A stretch of 64,000 nucleotides of DNA from an uncultured Prevotellaceae bacterium (lineage in GTDB: Bacteria > Bacteroidota > Bacteroidia > Bacteroidales > Bacteroidaceae). The stretch is from positions 1 through 64,000 of the forward strand of contig CACYKE010000029.1 of assembly GCA_902774925.1 (NCBI GenBank). The letters run 5' to 3'. A model generated the notes under the pieces. That model did not search any database and had not been told where the DNA came from. It was given only the letters and a program-made list of their open reading frames with translations. Position numbers and translations under genes: made by a program. Positions 11,501 through 19,218 of this stretch are shown here, piece after piece. Numbering within the stretch: the stretch's first letter is position 1; every line of letters starts with the position of its first letter.

Positions 11501-12974
11501 GGGTGCCGTTGGTGAACTGGTTGTAGCTGGTGCTGGTGTTGGTCGTGGCTATCTGAACCGTCCAGACCAGAATGCCGAGAAGTTCATCACGTTCATGGGC
11601 CAGAAGGCTTATCGAACTGGCGACTTGGTGAAATGGAGTCCTGATGGCAACATCGACTTCATTGGCCGTATCGACGGACAGGTGAAGCTGCGTGGTCTGC
11701 GTATTGAGATGGGCGAGATTGAGGCCTGCATCTTGAAATATCCACAGATTAAGACAACAGCTGTCGATGTCAAGGAGGTATGCGGAGCACAACATATCTG
11801 CTGCTACTTCACATCGGATGTACAGATTGACGTGGATAGCCTGAAGGAGTACTTGGCAAGTAAGCTGACCGACTATATGGTACCGACAGCCTACATGCAG
11901 ATGGAGAAACTGCCGCTGACTCCTAATGGCAAGGTTAATCGCAGAGCACTACCCATACCGACCATTACGCTGCAGACAGAAAATGTAGCTCCTGAGACGG
12001 AACGTGAGAAGGTGCTGTACGAAATTGCCAAGGAGCTGCTGAAGATTGATGACTTCGGTGTGACCGATGACCTGACAAAGCTGGGACTGACGTCATTGTT
12101 GGCTATTAAGTTGGTGATGATGGCCACTAAGAGGAATATCGCCATCAAGTTGGATGACGTGATGAAACTCAAGACCATCAGAGCCACGTTGCAACATAAC
12201 ATGACCATGCTGTCGTGGGCTGCTCCTTATGATGAGAACAAGCCTGTCGTCACACTGGTATGTGGAGCAACGCCCTACAAAGACCTTGAGCCATATGTTG
12301 AACAGTTGTCAAAGCACTATTCCGTATTGGTATTTGAGCCGATTGCTGAACACTATGACTACATCTTCCAGGACGAAAACATTGACGAAGTGATAGAGAT
12401 GTATTATGCACTGCTTGACCTGACACTGCCAGAAGGTGTGAAGGTGAGTGCCTTTACAGGTCACTGCTTCGGTGGTGAGATTGCCTACCGTCTGGCTATC
12501 AGACGGTCACAGGAAACAGGTATCACGGTGCCTATGATGATGCTCGACGTGTTCTGGCGTGTTGACCCGTTGCAATTTGACGAGGAGGCACTGATGAAGC
12601 TGCTGCCACAGGAACTCATCGACAAATATGGCAATGCCATCCGCTCTTATGCCAAGGCAATGAATATGTATGACAAACTGGGCCGTCAGGGTGTTCCACC
12701 CATGTATGGTGGCGATGTGGTACTGTTCAGAGCTACTGAGATAGAACCCGATTCGCCTATCTTGGCTGAAATCTATGCTACGGCACCTCAGTTCAAGGAA
12801 GCGTGGAAGAATGTTACCTCCGAGCGAAGCATGGACAATGCTGCTTTCTGGCGTCAGTACTACCCAGACCTAGAGGTACACAACATGGAGGCGCACCACA
12901 TGTCGATGCTCGAAAGCAAGCATACATCGACCTATGTGGAGTGGCTTGACAACTATCTCAAGAATCATCAGTAA
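8448..12974 (+). CDS. Nonribosomal peptide synthetase, 3' part: end of E domain, C-A-T module and terminal Cys-thioesterase
   Basis: Continues the synthetase in a different frame. An ATG at 8448 opens this frame, but recognisable homology starts only near 8495 (ALGRSYHKLTG). The rest of the epimerization domain follows, with EGHGRE and RTVGWFT motifs near 8546-8620. Next is a condensation domain starting YPLSPMQEGM, with HHIIVDGW near 9549, as expected for one accepting a D-residue donor. An adenylation domain follows (YTSGSTGTPKG near 10975, NGYGPTE near 11360), then a carrier with Ser at 12093 (GLTSL). A thioesterase of about 240 residues ends the chain. Its nucleophile elbow reads GHCFGGEIA, with Cys codon 12465-12467 in place of Ser; an Asp (MLDVFW) and a late His (AHHMSML) could complete the triad. 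The transporter ATPase gene begins 16 bases downstream, so synthesis and export are probably co-transcribed. Confidence 0.92.
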   Translation: MLLSMLRPHIASPRALGRSYHKLTGNDAVSVQFEGHGREYIGNAQLLTDRTVGWFTSVYPVVLEHLDGDLRSCLRQTKETMHRIPNKGVGYNILRYLSDNTAYSTGLCALIGFNYLGEMSAKDADNGALFTAMTEISAGDDFAPQNVFGPDISINCSVVDGKLEASLAYNTAMFTQEQATELLNGIMESLREITVHTADMTNEEVTATDLGEYEWTDEEFQKVYNHFIQMGTPLQRIYPLSPMQEGMALKFMLEPDSLAYRLVSRFALDILPTEEQMRYTLDQLAAKHEVLRTSLIYHDVEQYRQAIVDRPLGLEMRDVSDAPNKESAMVALYKAEQQRGFSMEDQPLFRIVCVKTSETTCEILLAVHHIIVDGWCIGLYMSDLIANLTDAVQGKMKPIEQYPTGRYEKFIRELLKKDTDKGLSYWRNLLDGYTTKAVIPYFGLVPENERAVDNVCRITISGKEMTALKALTTSTQTTMNTLVELAWGLVLQIYNRQDDVVFVKVVSGRNNASEGVEDVVGLFINSVPVRVRTPKGTTVIQALQALQQQAAESNEWDFCPLSVIQQQSDLGADLFQSIVAFENYDSEVDLSNASMPFQTKMVYAKEESINDLTLTAYADGDNELTVNLEFDPMKYRKGEIEQVMSVMRQMLQNMAEQPDADVSTLPPLTNQDRVALAKLGLGETMSYDATQTLVDLFAEQARKTPDNTCIVFQNKHLTFREVDAMTDRLAILLQKQYHVQPEMAVGVMIDRSELMLLYPMAIMKAGAAYMPLDFHFPAERLSFMCKDAGVKLILSEGNRVAEAMPDFKGQVLTSEVFEHLDEVNGKLNPKWKAKPENMFVILYTSGSTGTPKGVVLEHRNIVNFCHWYVKEFDVTAEDRAVAYANFGFDAHMMDIYPVTSVGGSVYIIPSDMRMDLMGMNEYMEREHLNLAFMTTQVGFMFATTIENHSLRLLSVGGEKLQPLKKPPFRFYNGYGPTECTLYSTCYNIDRDYNSSYIGRPLAGYQLYVVDQNLNLVPQGAVGELVVAGAGVGRGYLNRPDQNAEKFITFMGQKAYRTGDLVKWSPDGNIDFIGRIDGQVKLRGLRIEMGEIEACILKYPQIKTTAVDVKEVCGAQHICCYFTSDVQIDVDSLKEYLASKLTDYMVPTAYMQMEKLPLTPNGKVNRRALPIPTITLQTENVAPETEREKVLYEIAKELLKIDDFGVTDDLTKLGLTSLLAIKLVMMATKRNIAIKLDDVMKLKTIRATLQHNMTMLSWAAPYDENKPVVTLVCGATPYKDLEPYVEQLSKHYSVLVFEPIAEHYDYIFQDENIDEVIEMYYALLDLTLPEGVKVSAFTGHCFGGEIAYRLAIRRSQETGITVPMMMLDVFWRVDPLQFDEEALMKLLPQELIDKYGNAIRSYAKAMNMYDKLGRQGVPPMYGGDVVLFRATEIEPDSPILAEIYATAPQFKEAWKNVTSERSMDNAAFWRQYYPDLEVHNMEAHHMSMLESKHTSTYVEWLDNYLKNHQ
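8490..8515 (+). other. Frameshift and small internal deletion junction in the NRPS epimerization domain
   Basis: Upstream of this point the E domain reads in the frame of position 2; downstream it reads in the frame of position 8448. Compared with the usual E-domain pattern (from memory), about 15 residues are missing between the segment ending HSITTS and the segment ALGRSYHKLTG. A single-base error therefore would not explain it. A lost piece of roughly 40-60 bases, of length 2 modulo 3, would account for both the gap and the frame change. It could be a real mutation or an assembly fault. Confidence 0.75.
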
Positions 12975-12990
12975 TGTTAATAGTTGAATT

Positions 12991-13671
12991 ATGCTTGATT
13001 TAAAAGGAATTCATAAGACATATCCTGGAGTCCAGCCCCTTCACGTGTTGAAGGGGGTGGATCTCCATATCTCTGAAGGTGAACTTGTCAGCATCATGGG
13101 ACCCTCTGGCTCCGGTAAGTCCACCATGTTGAACATCATGGGTATTCTGGATGACTATGATGAGGGAGAATATCATCTTGCCGGTCGGTTGGTAAAGAAC
13201 CTGACTGAGAAACAGGAAGCACGTTTTCGCAACCAGCTGATAGGCTTCATTTTCCAGTCGTTCAACCTCATCAACTTCAAGAATGCCATGGAGAATGTTG
13301 CCCTGCCGCTTTACTACAGAGGCGTGGGTCGCGAAGAGCGCAACCGACTGGCTATGGAATATCTGGAAAAGGTGGGACTGGCTGAACACTGGCATCACCT
13401 GCCCATGCAGATGTCAGGTGGTCAGCGTCAGCGTGTAGCCATTGCCCGTGCCCTGATTACGAAGCCGAAGATACTATTGGCCGACGAGCCCACCGGTGCT
13501 CTTGACAGTAAGACGACGCAAGAGGTGATGGACATGTTGCGGGCGGTAAATCGTGAACAAGGTCAGACGGTGATTATCGTCACCCACGAACAGGAGATTG
13601 CCGACCAGACAGACCGGCGTATCTTCTTCAAAGACGGAGTGATCCATAAGGATGAATATAGCAGAACATAA
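12991..13671 (+). CDS. ABC transporter ATP-binding protein, MacB/LolD type
   Basis: ATPase subunit of a type VII (MacB-like) ABC transporter, 226 residues. It has Walker A GPSGSGKST (residues 37-45), the ABC signature MSGGQRQRVAIARAL (from 141) and Walker B ILLADEPTGALD (from 161), all canonical. It starts 16 bases after the NRPS stop and ends 3 bases before the first permease, so it belongs to the same transcription unit. One ATPase is present for two permeases, so the two permeases probably share it in a heterodimer. By context it likely powers export of the peptide made upstream, but this family also serves in lipoprotein sorting and drug efflux. Confidence 0.93.
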   Translation: MLDLKGIHKTYPGVQPLHVLKGVDLHISEGELVSIMGPSGSGKSTMLNIMGILDDYDEGEYHLAGRLVKNLTEKQEARFRNQLIGFIFQSFNLINFKNAMENVALPLYYRGVGREERNRLAMEYLEKVGLAEHWHHLPMQMSGGQRQRVAIARALITKPKILLADEPTGALDSKTTQEVMDMLRAVNREQGQTVIIVTHEQEIADQTDRRIFFKDGVIHKDEYSRT

Positions 13672-13674
13672 GAT

Positions 13675-14901
13675 ATGGGAGAACTATTCGATGAAGTGTT
13701 GACTGCCATGAAGAGTAACCGCCTACGCATTGCGCTGACGGGGTTCTCTATTGCCTGGGGTATGTTTATCCTGGTGGTACTGTTGGGCTCGTCAGGCGGT
13801 TTTCAACGTGGTCTCTACAAAACCTTCCATCTTGACATCAGCCAGATTGTAAGAATCAATGCAGGTAAAACTGTGATGACGTGGCAAGGTATGGACAAGG
13901 GACGCCAGCTGAAACTGAATATCGCTGATGCTCAAGCCATTGAGCAGAGTAACATTCAGCACATTCAGCGTGTCTGTCCTATGGCTATACAGAAATCAGA
14001 GGTGACGAGGGGCAAAAATCACATCAAGGTGCTTGTCACGGGAGCTGGCGAAGACTACCTGCCTGTTGACTATCGCATGTTGACTGCAGGAAGAGACATT
14101 AATGCCAATGACCTTGAACAGCGAACCAAGACCTGTATCATTAACGAGCGTCTCTCTCATCAGTTATTCCAAGACAAAAGCCCCATAGGCCAGGTAGTGA
14201 CCATAGACGATCTGGCGTTTACCGTGATTGGTGTATGCAAGAGCACGCTAAATGACGATATGGAACTGGCAGCCTACATGCCTTTGTCGACAATGCAGGG
14301 TGTTTATTATCCTGATGGCATGATCAATGGCATCAATATCATTGTAGATGATATGGAATCGGCCGAGCAGAATGAGCACTTGGAGCAAGCACTTCATGAC
14401 TTGTTAGCGTCACGTTTAGGATGCAGCCCCAAGGACCATAAGGGAATCATCATTAATAACTCCTACGAGCAGATACTCAGCACCAGGAAGATGATTGCTG
14501 CTATTGGCATCTTCGTGTGGATTATCGGTATCGCTACCCTTATTGCTGGTATTGTTGGCGTTAGCAACATCATGCTCATCACTATTAAAGAACGTACACG
14601 CGAACTCGGCGTGCGCAAGGCGATGGGTGCCAGCAACGAGCACATCATCACGATGGTGCTGCTTGAGTCGGTTATTATAACGCTCATCTTCGGTTACATT
14701 GGGATGATGCTTGGCGTTGGACTGACACAGTTGCTCAACAGCGCCTTAGGAACAGCCATCCCCATGTTCCAGAACCCCACCGTGGACTTCTGGCCCATCA
14801 TAGGATGCAATTTCATAATGGTGCTTGCAGGACTCATAGCAGGATATGTTCCTGCCAAGCGTGCTGTCAGCATCAAGCTCGTGGAGGCCCTGACATCGTA
14901 G
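13675..14901 (+). CDS. ABC transporter permease, MacB/FtsX family (first of two)
   Basis: Inner-membrane permease of 408 residues: one N-terminal membrane helix (about 18-40), a periplasmic MacB-type core domain (about 45-260), then three C-terminal helices of the FtsX fold. The segment ERTRELGVRKAMGA (near residue 304) is the conserved cytoplasmic coupling motif. The protein lacks an ATPase domain, unlike E. coli MacB, which is fused; the separate ATPase is immediately upstream. In this family the periplasmic domain works as a mechanical transmitter that pushes substrates through a TolC channel. A second permease follows 35 bases later. Substrate is inferred from neighbours only. Confidence 0.9.
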   Translation: MGELFDEVLTAMKSNRLRIALTGFSIAWGMFILVVLLGSSGGFQRGLYKTFHLDISQIVRINAGKTVMTWQGMDKGRQLKLNIADAQAIEQSNIQHIQRVCPMAIQKSEVTRGKNHIKVLVTGAGEDYLPVDYRMLTAGRDINANDLEQRTKTCIINERLSHQLFQDKSPIGQVVTIDDLAFTVIGVCKSTLNDDMELAAYMPLSTMQGVYYPDGMINGINIIVDDMESAEQNEHLEQALHDLLASRLGCSPKDHKGIIINNSYEQILSTRKMIAAIGIFVWIIGIATLIAGIVGVSNIMLITIKERTRELGVRKAMGASNEHIITMVLLESVIITLIFGYIGMMLGVGLTQLLNSALGTAIPMFQNPTVDFWPIIGCNFIMVLAGLIAGYVPAKRAVSIKLVEALTS

Positions 14902-14905
14902 AATT

Positions 14906-14936
14906 ATAGTTTCAAGTTTCAAGATTCAAGTTACAA
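14906..14936. repeat. TTTCAAG word repeat between the two permease genes
   Basis: TTTCAAG, TTTCAAG, ATTCAAG and TTACAA occur in succession directly before the start codon at 14937. Confidence 0.65.
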
Positions 14937-16205
14937 ATGATTGATAAAGATTTCTGGCAGGAAGTACTGCAAACCATACGACAACAGAAATGGCGTTCGC
15001 TGATGACCGCTTTCGGCATTTTCTGGGGACTGCTTATGCTGATGTTCCTGATAGGTGCTGGTGTTGGATTCCAGGAAGGCATTGTAGGACAGCTGAAACA
15101 GATGCCCGCCAATTCTGCTGCCTATGCGATAGACGCGACCACTATAGCCTATAATGGCTTGGAACGTGGCCGTTCGTGGCACATTGAGTTTAAGGATGTA
15201 GAAGCCATTCAGGCGGAATATCCTGGAGCCGTCAAGCAAGCTGTCTATGTCAAGTTCCTGCCGTCAGTTGACAGTACGCTGACTGTTTCGTCCGCCAATG
15301 CTACCGACGAACTTATCGTGGCAGGCGTATCACCGTTCCTCGCCACCATGTCGCCCCAGCGAATCGTTGCCGGCAGATATATCAACGAGTTCGACTGCGA
15401 CGAGCGTCGTAAGGTGTGCGTCATCGGTTATCAGGTGGCAAAGACGCTTTTCCCTGATGACGAATCCCCTGTCGGACAAAGCATCAATATCGCAGGCACC
15501 TCCTACGATGTGGTTGGTGTTACCAAGAAGACGAACGACATGGTGAACCTTGGCCCCCACGAGTCCAAATCTGTCTTTCTGCCCATTACCACGGCGCAGT
15601 ATGTGTTCAACGCAGTAGGGCAGGCGGACAGAATGTTTCTCGTGCTTGACGACAAATATCCTTCTGGCGAATACTACAAGCCTATTGATGCCGTCATTCG
15701 TCAGCGCCACCAGATTCATCCTGACGACGATGTCGCATTGATGTCCAGCGACCTGAAAAGTCAGCTCAACCAGTTTGACATCATGATAGGCGGCGTCAAC
15801 GCCCTGGTATGGCTTGTGGGTTTGGGAACGCTGTTGGCCGGTCTTATCGGCATCTCGAACATCATGATGATTACCGTCAAGGAGCGCACGCAGGAGATTG
15901 GTGTGCGCCGTGCATTGGGTGCCGAACCTTGGACCATCATTAAGCAGATTATGTGTGAAAGTCTAATGCTCACATTAGCCGCTGGCATCGTCGGTATTAT
16001 TGCTGGTGTCTGGGGACTCTATGCCGTGAACCGAATGACTGCAGCATCTATGGGCGACGGTGGATTCTTTACCAATCCACACGTTCCGTTTATTCCGGCT
16101 ATTGCCGCATTGATCATTTTGATTATCGGTGGCCTGTTTGCGGGATTTGTTCCTGCCAAACGCGCCATGGCTATCAAGGCTATTGAGGCATTACGCGAAG
16201 AGTAA
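14937..16205 (+). CDS. ABC transporter permease, MacB/FtsX family (second of two)
   Basis: Permease of 422 residues with the same layout as its upstream neighbour: N-terminal membrane helix about 20-45, periplasmic MacB-type core domain, three C-terminal helices, and the conserved ERTQEIGVRRALGA segment near residue 315. The two permeases are clearly paralogous but divergent, fitting a heterodimer with a single ATPase. The start at 14937 is an ATG directly after a short repeated stretch (TTTCAAG words). The HlyD-type adaptor follows after 55 bases. Probably part of the exporter linked to the peptide synthetase. Confidence 0.9.
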   Translation: MIDKDFWQEVLQTIRQQKWRSLMTAFGIFWGLLMLMFLIGAGVGFQEGIVGQLKQMPANSAAYAIDATTIAYNGLERGRSWHIEFKDVEAIQAEYPGAVKQAVYVKFLPSVDSTLTVSSANATDELIVAGVSPFLATMSPQRIVAGRYINEFDCDERRKVCVIGYQVAKTLFPDDESPVGQSINIAGTSYDVVGVTKKTNDMVNLGPHESKSVFLPITTAQYVFNAVGQADRMFLVLDDKYPSGEYYKPIDAVIRQRHQIHPDDDVALMSSDLKSQLNQFDIMIGGVNALVWLVGLGTLLAGLIGISNIMMITVKERTQEIGVRRALGAEPWTIIKQIMCESLMLTLAAGIVGIIAGVWGLYAVNRMTAASMGDGGFFTNPHVPFIPAIAALIILIIGGLFAGFVPAKRAMAIKAIEALREE

Positions 16206-16245
16206 TGGAGAATGGACAATTGATAATGGAGAATAAGAATAAAAA
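16205..16245. repeat. ATGGAGAATGGACAA word repeat between permease and adaptor genes
   Basis: Words such as AATGGAGAATGG and TAATGGAGAATAAG recur within about 30 bases. It lies between the stop of the second permease and the start of the adaptor gene. Confidence 0.6.
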
Positions 16246-16260
16246 CAAATAGATAAAACA

Positions 16261-17364
16261 ATGAAAAAAGTACTGAAAACTGGTGGATGGGTCCTGGTAG
16301 GACTATTTGTCATCTACACCTTCTACTTCCTTTGGAAACAATCACAGCCGGCTCCGGTAGTTTATGAACTTGTGAAGCCCGAACAGCGCGACATCCTGCA
16401 GCAAACCATTGCTACTGGCACCCTTGAGGCACGCAACCAGGTGGAGCTGAAACCTCAGATTACCGGTGTCGTCACGTCGCTGCGCGTACAGGCCGGACAG
16501 ACCATCAATGCCGGCGACCTTGTAGCTACCATTCGCGTCATTCCCGACATGAACCAGCTCACCCAGGCTCAGAGTTCTGTGGAGTCGGCACGTATAGCCC
16601 TTGATGAGGTGATACGAGAGGCTGCACGCACACAACGCCTTTTCGACAAAGGGGTAGTAAGCCAGGAAGAGAACGAGCAACAGCAGAACCGTCTGGCCAC
16701 GGCCAAGGACAACCTCAAGGCAGCAGAGGCACAGGTAGAGGTTATCAAGCGTGGCTCCAGCGATCGTGCCGGCAATGTCAACACCACCGAGGTGCGCTCT
16801 ACTATGCGTGGTGTGGTACTGAATGTTCCCGTCAAGGAGGGCACCTCTGTCAGCGGTTCCTCCGCGTTCTCGCAGGGCACTACCATTGCCACCGTTGCTG
16901 ATATGAAAGACATCATCTTCCATGGTAACATCGACGAGACTGAAGTGGCCAAGCTCCATACGGGCATGAAGGTAACGCTGATTCCAGGCTCTATGCAGAA
17001 TGTGAAGATTCCTGCCACGCTCGACTACATCTCTCCGGAGGGCACACTCGTGAACGGTGCCAAGATGTTTGAGTTGAAGGCTACTGCCACTATTCCTGAG
17101 GGCGTGGAGATTCGCTCCGGCTACAGCGTCAATGCCAACATCACGCTCAGTGAAGCCCGTCAGGCACTCTCCATCAGCGAGACCTGCGTAGAGTTCGAGA
17201 ATGGCAAGGCCTATGTCTATCGTCTCACCTCGGCTGAAAAAGATGTCGAGAACCAGAAATGGGAGCGCGTCCCCGTCGAGTTGGGCATCTCTGATGGCGT
17301 GTATGTTGTCGTGAAGTCTGGCGTTAGCGAAACCGACCGTCTCCGTGGCATTCAGCGCATGTAG
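16261..17364 (+). CDS. Periplasmic adaptor subunit (HlyD/MacA family)
   Basis: Membrane fusion protein of 367 residues that bridges the inner-membrane transporter and the outer-membrane channel. It has an N-terminal anchor helix (about 7-24) and a split biotinyl-lipoyl-like domain (TGVVTSLRVQAGQTINAGD near 75, and RGVVLNVPVKEGTSV near 183). Between these lies a short coiled hairpin (about 105-165) with QAQSSVESARIALDEV and a later acidic/Gln-rich part. A beta-barrel domain follows (NIDETEVAKLHTGMKV near 223). It lies between the permeases and the TolC-like gene, as in MacA-MacB-TolC type systems. Confidence 0.92.
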   Translation: MKKVLKTGGWVLVGLFVIYTFYFLWKQSQPAPVVYELVKPEQRDILQQTIATGTLEARNQVELKPQITGVVTSLRVQAGQTINAGDLVATIRVIPDMNQLTQAQSSVESARIALDEVIREAARTQRLFDKGVVSQEENEQQQNRLATAKDNLKAAEAQVEVIKRGSSDRAGNVNTTEVRSTMRGVVLNVPVKEGTSVSGSSAFSQGTTIATVADMKDIIFHGNIDETEVAKLHTGMKVTLIPGSMQNVKIPATLDYISPEGTLVNGAKMFELKATATIPEGVEIRSGYSVNANITLSEARQALSISETCVEFENGKAYVYRLTSAEKDVENQKWERVPVELGISDGVYVVVKSGVSETDRLRGIQRM

Positions 17365-17376
17365 GACTTAAAATGA

Positions 17377-18720
17377 ATGAGAACTATGAGAATTCCTGTT
17401 ATAAGTAACCTTCGTGGTCTGGCATTCCTCATGCTGTTTCCCACTTCGCTCACCATGTCTCATGCACAGCGGCAGTGGACGCTCGACGAGTGTATATCCT
17501 ATGCCATCGACCACAACATCAATATCCAGCAGCGAGCCCTTGACATCAAAAAGAGTCAGGTAAAACTCGAGACTAGTAGCAATGCATGGTTGCCAGAGGT
17601 CAGCGCAAGGGTTGGCGAACAGTTCAGCTTCGGCAACTATAACGCCACTACCGGCTCTTTAACAAGCCCCACCGTGGCAGACAACAACGACCTGGCTTAC
17701 ACCACCGGGGGGATTACCGCCACCATGAACCTGTTTGATGGCTTCAAGACCACGAGTCAGAAACGTGCCGACCGCTTCTCGCTCGACGCTGCAACCGCCA
17801 ACCTCGAGAAAGCCCGTAAGGACATCGGCATTCAAATTGCCATTCGCTATCTAGAGTGTCTCTGCAATAAAAGTATGGTCGATGTGGCCCTCTCACAGTT
17901 AGACGTCAGCCAGAAACTGTGCCAACGGGCTGCCGCACTTGTCGAAGACGGCAAACGCCCACTCAGCGAGCTGAAAGATGTGGAAGCCTCTGTTGCTTCT
18001 GACGAATATGCCTTGGCTAAGGCCAAAGGTGACCTCACCTTGTCGCTCACCGACCTGGCCCAAATGCTTAACCTGCCCACCACTGAGGGTTTTGATGTTG
18101 CTCCTGTCGAAGAAACGTCTGTTCCTCCGATGCCCATAGACTATGATGGTGTTATCGAGCGCTGGCCTTCCATCCTTGCCGCCAAGTCGTCCATTGAGTC
18201 CAACAAGGCTCAAGTCAAGGTAGCTCGTTCTGGCTACTACCCCACACTCTATTTCGAGGGATATGTCAAGACCTATTACGTCAACATGTTTCATACGGAC
18301 ATAGGCTGGGGCGGTTTCGACAAACAGTTCTTCGACAAAAATCTGAATGAGGTTGTCGGCTTGCACTTGAGTATCCCCATTTTCAATCGTTTCCAAACGC
18401 GCAGCAATATCCGTACGGCTAAACTCAACTTGATGGAACAGCAGTTGGCTCTCGACGACGCCCGACAGAACCTGCGAACGGAAATGCAAAAGGCCTACAC
18501 CAACACCATAGTTGCACTTGACAAACTGGATGCAGCCCAAAAAGCTGTTGATGCTGCTGCCGTTAGCGTCAGTTACGAACAGGAACGCTACGATGCTGGT
18601 CGTAGCAGCGTCTTCGACCTCATCAACGCCCAACAAAAACATATGAAAGCTTGTCAGGATGCTGTGCAGGCAAAGTACGAATACTTCATCCGCCAGCGCA
18701 TCCTCGACTTCTACAAATAA
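17377..18720 (+). CDS. TolC-family outer membrane channel protein
   Basis: Outer-membrane efflux protein of 447 residues with a signal peptide cleaved near SHAQ (residue 30). After it comes WTLDECISYAIDHNINIQQR, the usual start of the first TolC repeat. A second repeat starts near residue 255 (ILAAKSSIESNKAQVKVARS), and the end contains YEQERYDAGRSSVFDLINAQ, the conserved final helical hairpin. It forms the exit duct of the tripartite export system encoded just upstream. The start ATG is 12 bases after the adaptor gene stop. No terminator is evident in the short gap before the sufE promoter. Confidence 0.93.
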   Translation: MRTMRIPVISNLRGLAFLMLFPTSLTMSHAQRQWTLDECISYAIDHNINIQQRALDIKKSQVKLETSSNAWLPEVSARVGEQFSFGNYNATTGSLTSPTVADNNDLAYTTGGITATMNLFDGFKTTSQKRADRFSLDAATANLEKARKDIGIQIAIRYLECLCNKSMVDVALSQLDVSQKLCQRAAALVEDGKRPLSELKDVEASVASDEYALAKAKGDLTLSLTDLAQMLNLPTTEGFDVAPVEETSVPPMPIDYDGVIERWPSILAAKSSIESNKAQVKVARSGYYPTLYFEGYVKTYYVNMFHTDIGWGGFDKQFFDKNLNEVVGLHLSIPIFNRFQTRSNIRTAKLNLMEQQLALDDARQNLRTEMQKAYTNTIVALDKLDAAQKAVDAAAVSVSYEQERYDAGRSSVFDLINAQQKHMKACQDAVQAKYEYFIRQRILDFYK

Positions 18721-18747
18721 CTCCTGTCCTCCATGTATCTTTAGGTC

Positions 18748-18781
18748 TTTGAACATCCGCAGGACGTAACCCGTAACTTTG
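18748..18781 (+). promoter_or_regulatory. Bacteroidetes-type promoter for sufE
   Basis: A -7 element TAACTTTG lies at 18774-18781 and a -33 TTTG at 18748-18751, 22 bases apart (slightly longer than the usual 19-21). The sufE start codon follows 8 bases after the -7 element, leaving a very short leader. Confidence 0.6.
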
Positions 18782-18789
18782 CAGGCAAT

Positions 18790-19218
18790 ATGGCAACAAT
18801 TAATGAAATACAAGACGAAATCATTGAGGAATTCGGTGGTTTTGACGACTGGATGGATAAGTACCAGCTGCTGATAGACCTGGGTAACGAGCAGGAGCCG
18901 CTGGAGGAGAAGTATAAGACGGAGAGCAACCTGATAGACGGTTGCCAGAGCCGCGTATGGCTGGTGGCAGACTATGAGGACGGCGTCATTCGATTCAGGG
19001 CAGAGAGTGATGCGCTGATAGTAAAGGGTATCGTGTCGCTGTTGATTCGCGTGCTGAGCGATCATACACCACAAGAGATTCTGGACGCTGAACTTTACTT
19101 CATCGACGAAATCGGGTTGAAAGAACATCTGTCGCCTACGCGCTCTAACGGTCTGCTGGCAATGGTGAAGCAGATGAGGATGTACGCCTTAGCGTTTCAT
19201 AGTCATCAAGCTTCTTAA
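18790..19218 (+). CDS. sufE: SufE-family cysteine desulfurase sulfur acceptor
   Basis: Small cytoplasmic protein of 142 residues, the usual SufE length. It accepts persulfide sulfur from the cysteine desulfurase SufS and passes it to the Fe-S scaffold. The acceptor cysteine lies in IDGCQSRVW (residues 49-57), and the family N-terminus (IQDEIIEEFGGFDDWMDKY) is present. It stands alone here, with no suf operon in the window. Its 3' end overlaps the 3' end of the convergent phosphatase gene by about 74 bases, which is unusually long. Confidence 0.92.
   Translation: MATINEIQDEIIEEFGGFDDWMDKYQLLIDLGNEQEPLEEKYKTESNLIDGCQSRVWLVADYEDGVIRFRAESDALIVKGIVSLLIRVLSDHTPQEILDAELYFIDEIGLKEHLSPTRSNGLLAMVKQMRMYALAFHSHQAS

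Noticed and set aside
2-12974. A polyketide or siderophore identity for the NRPS product
   Set aside because: No ketosynthase, salicylate or dihydroxybenzoate gene, or iron-uptake gene lies beside it; the iron/B12-type operon is 40 kb away.
17899-19128. 409-codon reverse-strand open frame opposite the TolC-like and sufE genes
   Set aside because: It lies antisense to two clearly homologous genes and shows no signal peptide, motif or promoter; it is a shadow of codon bias on the other strand.
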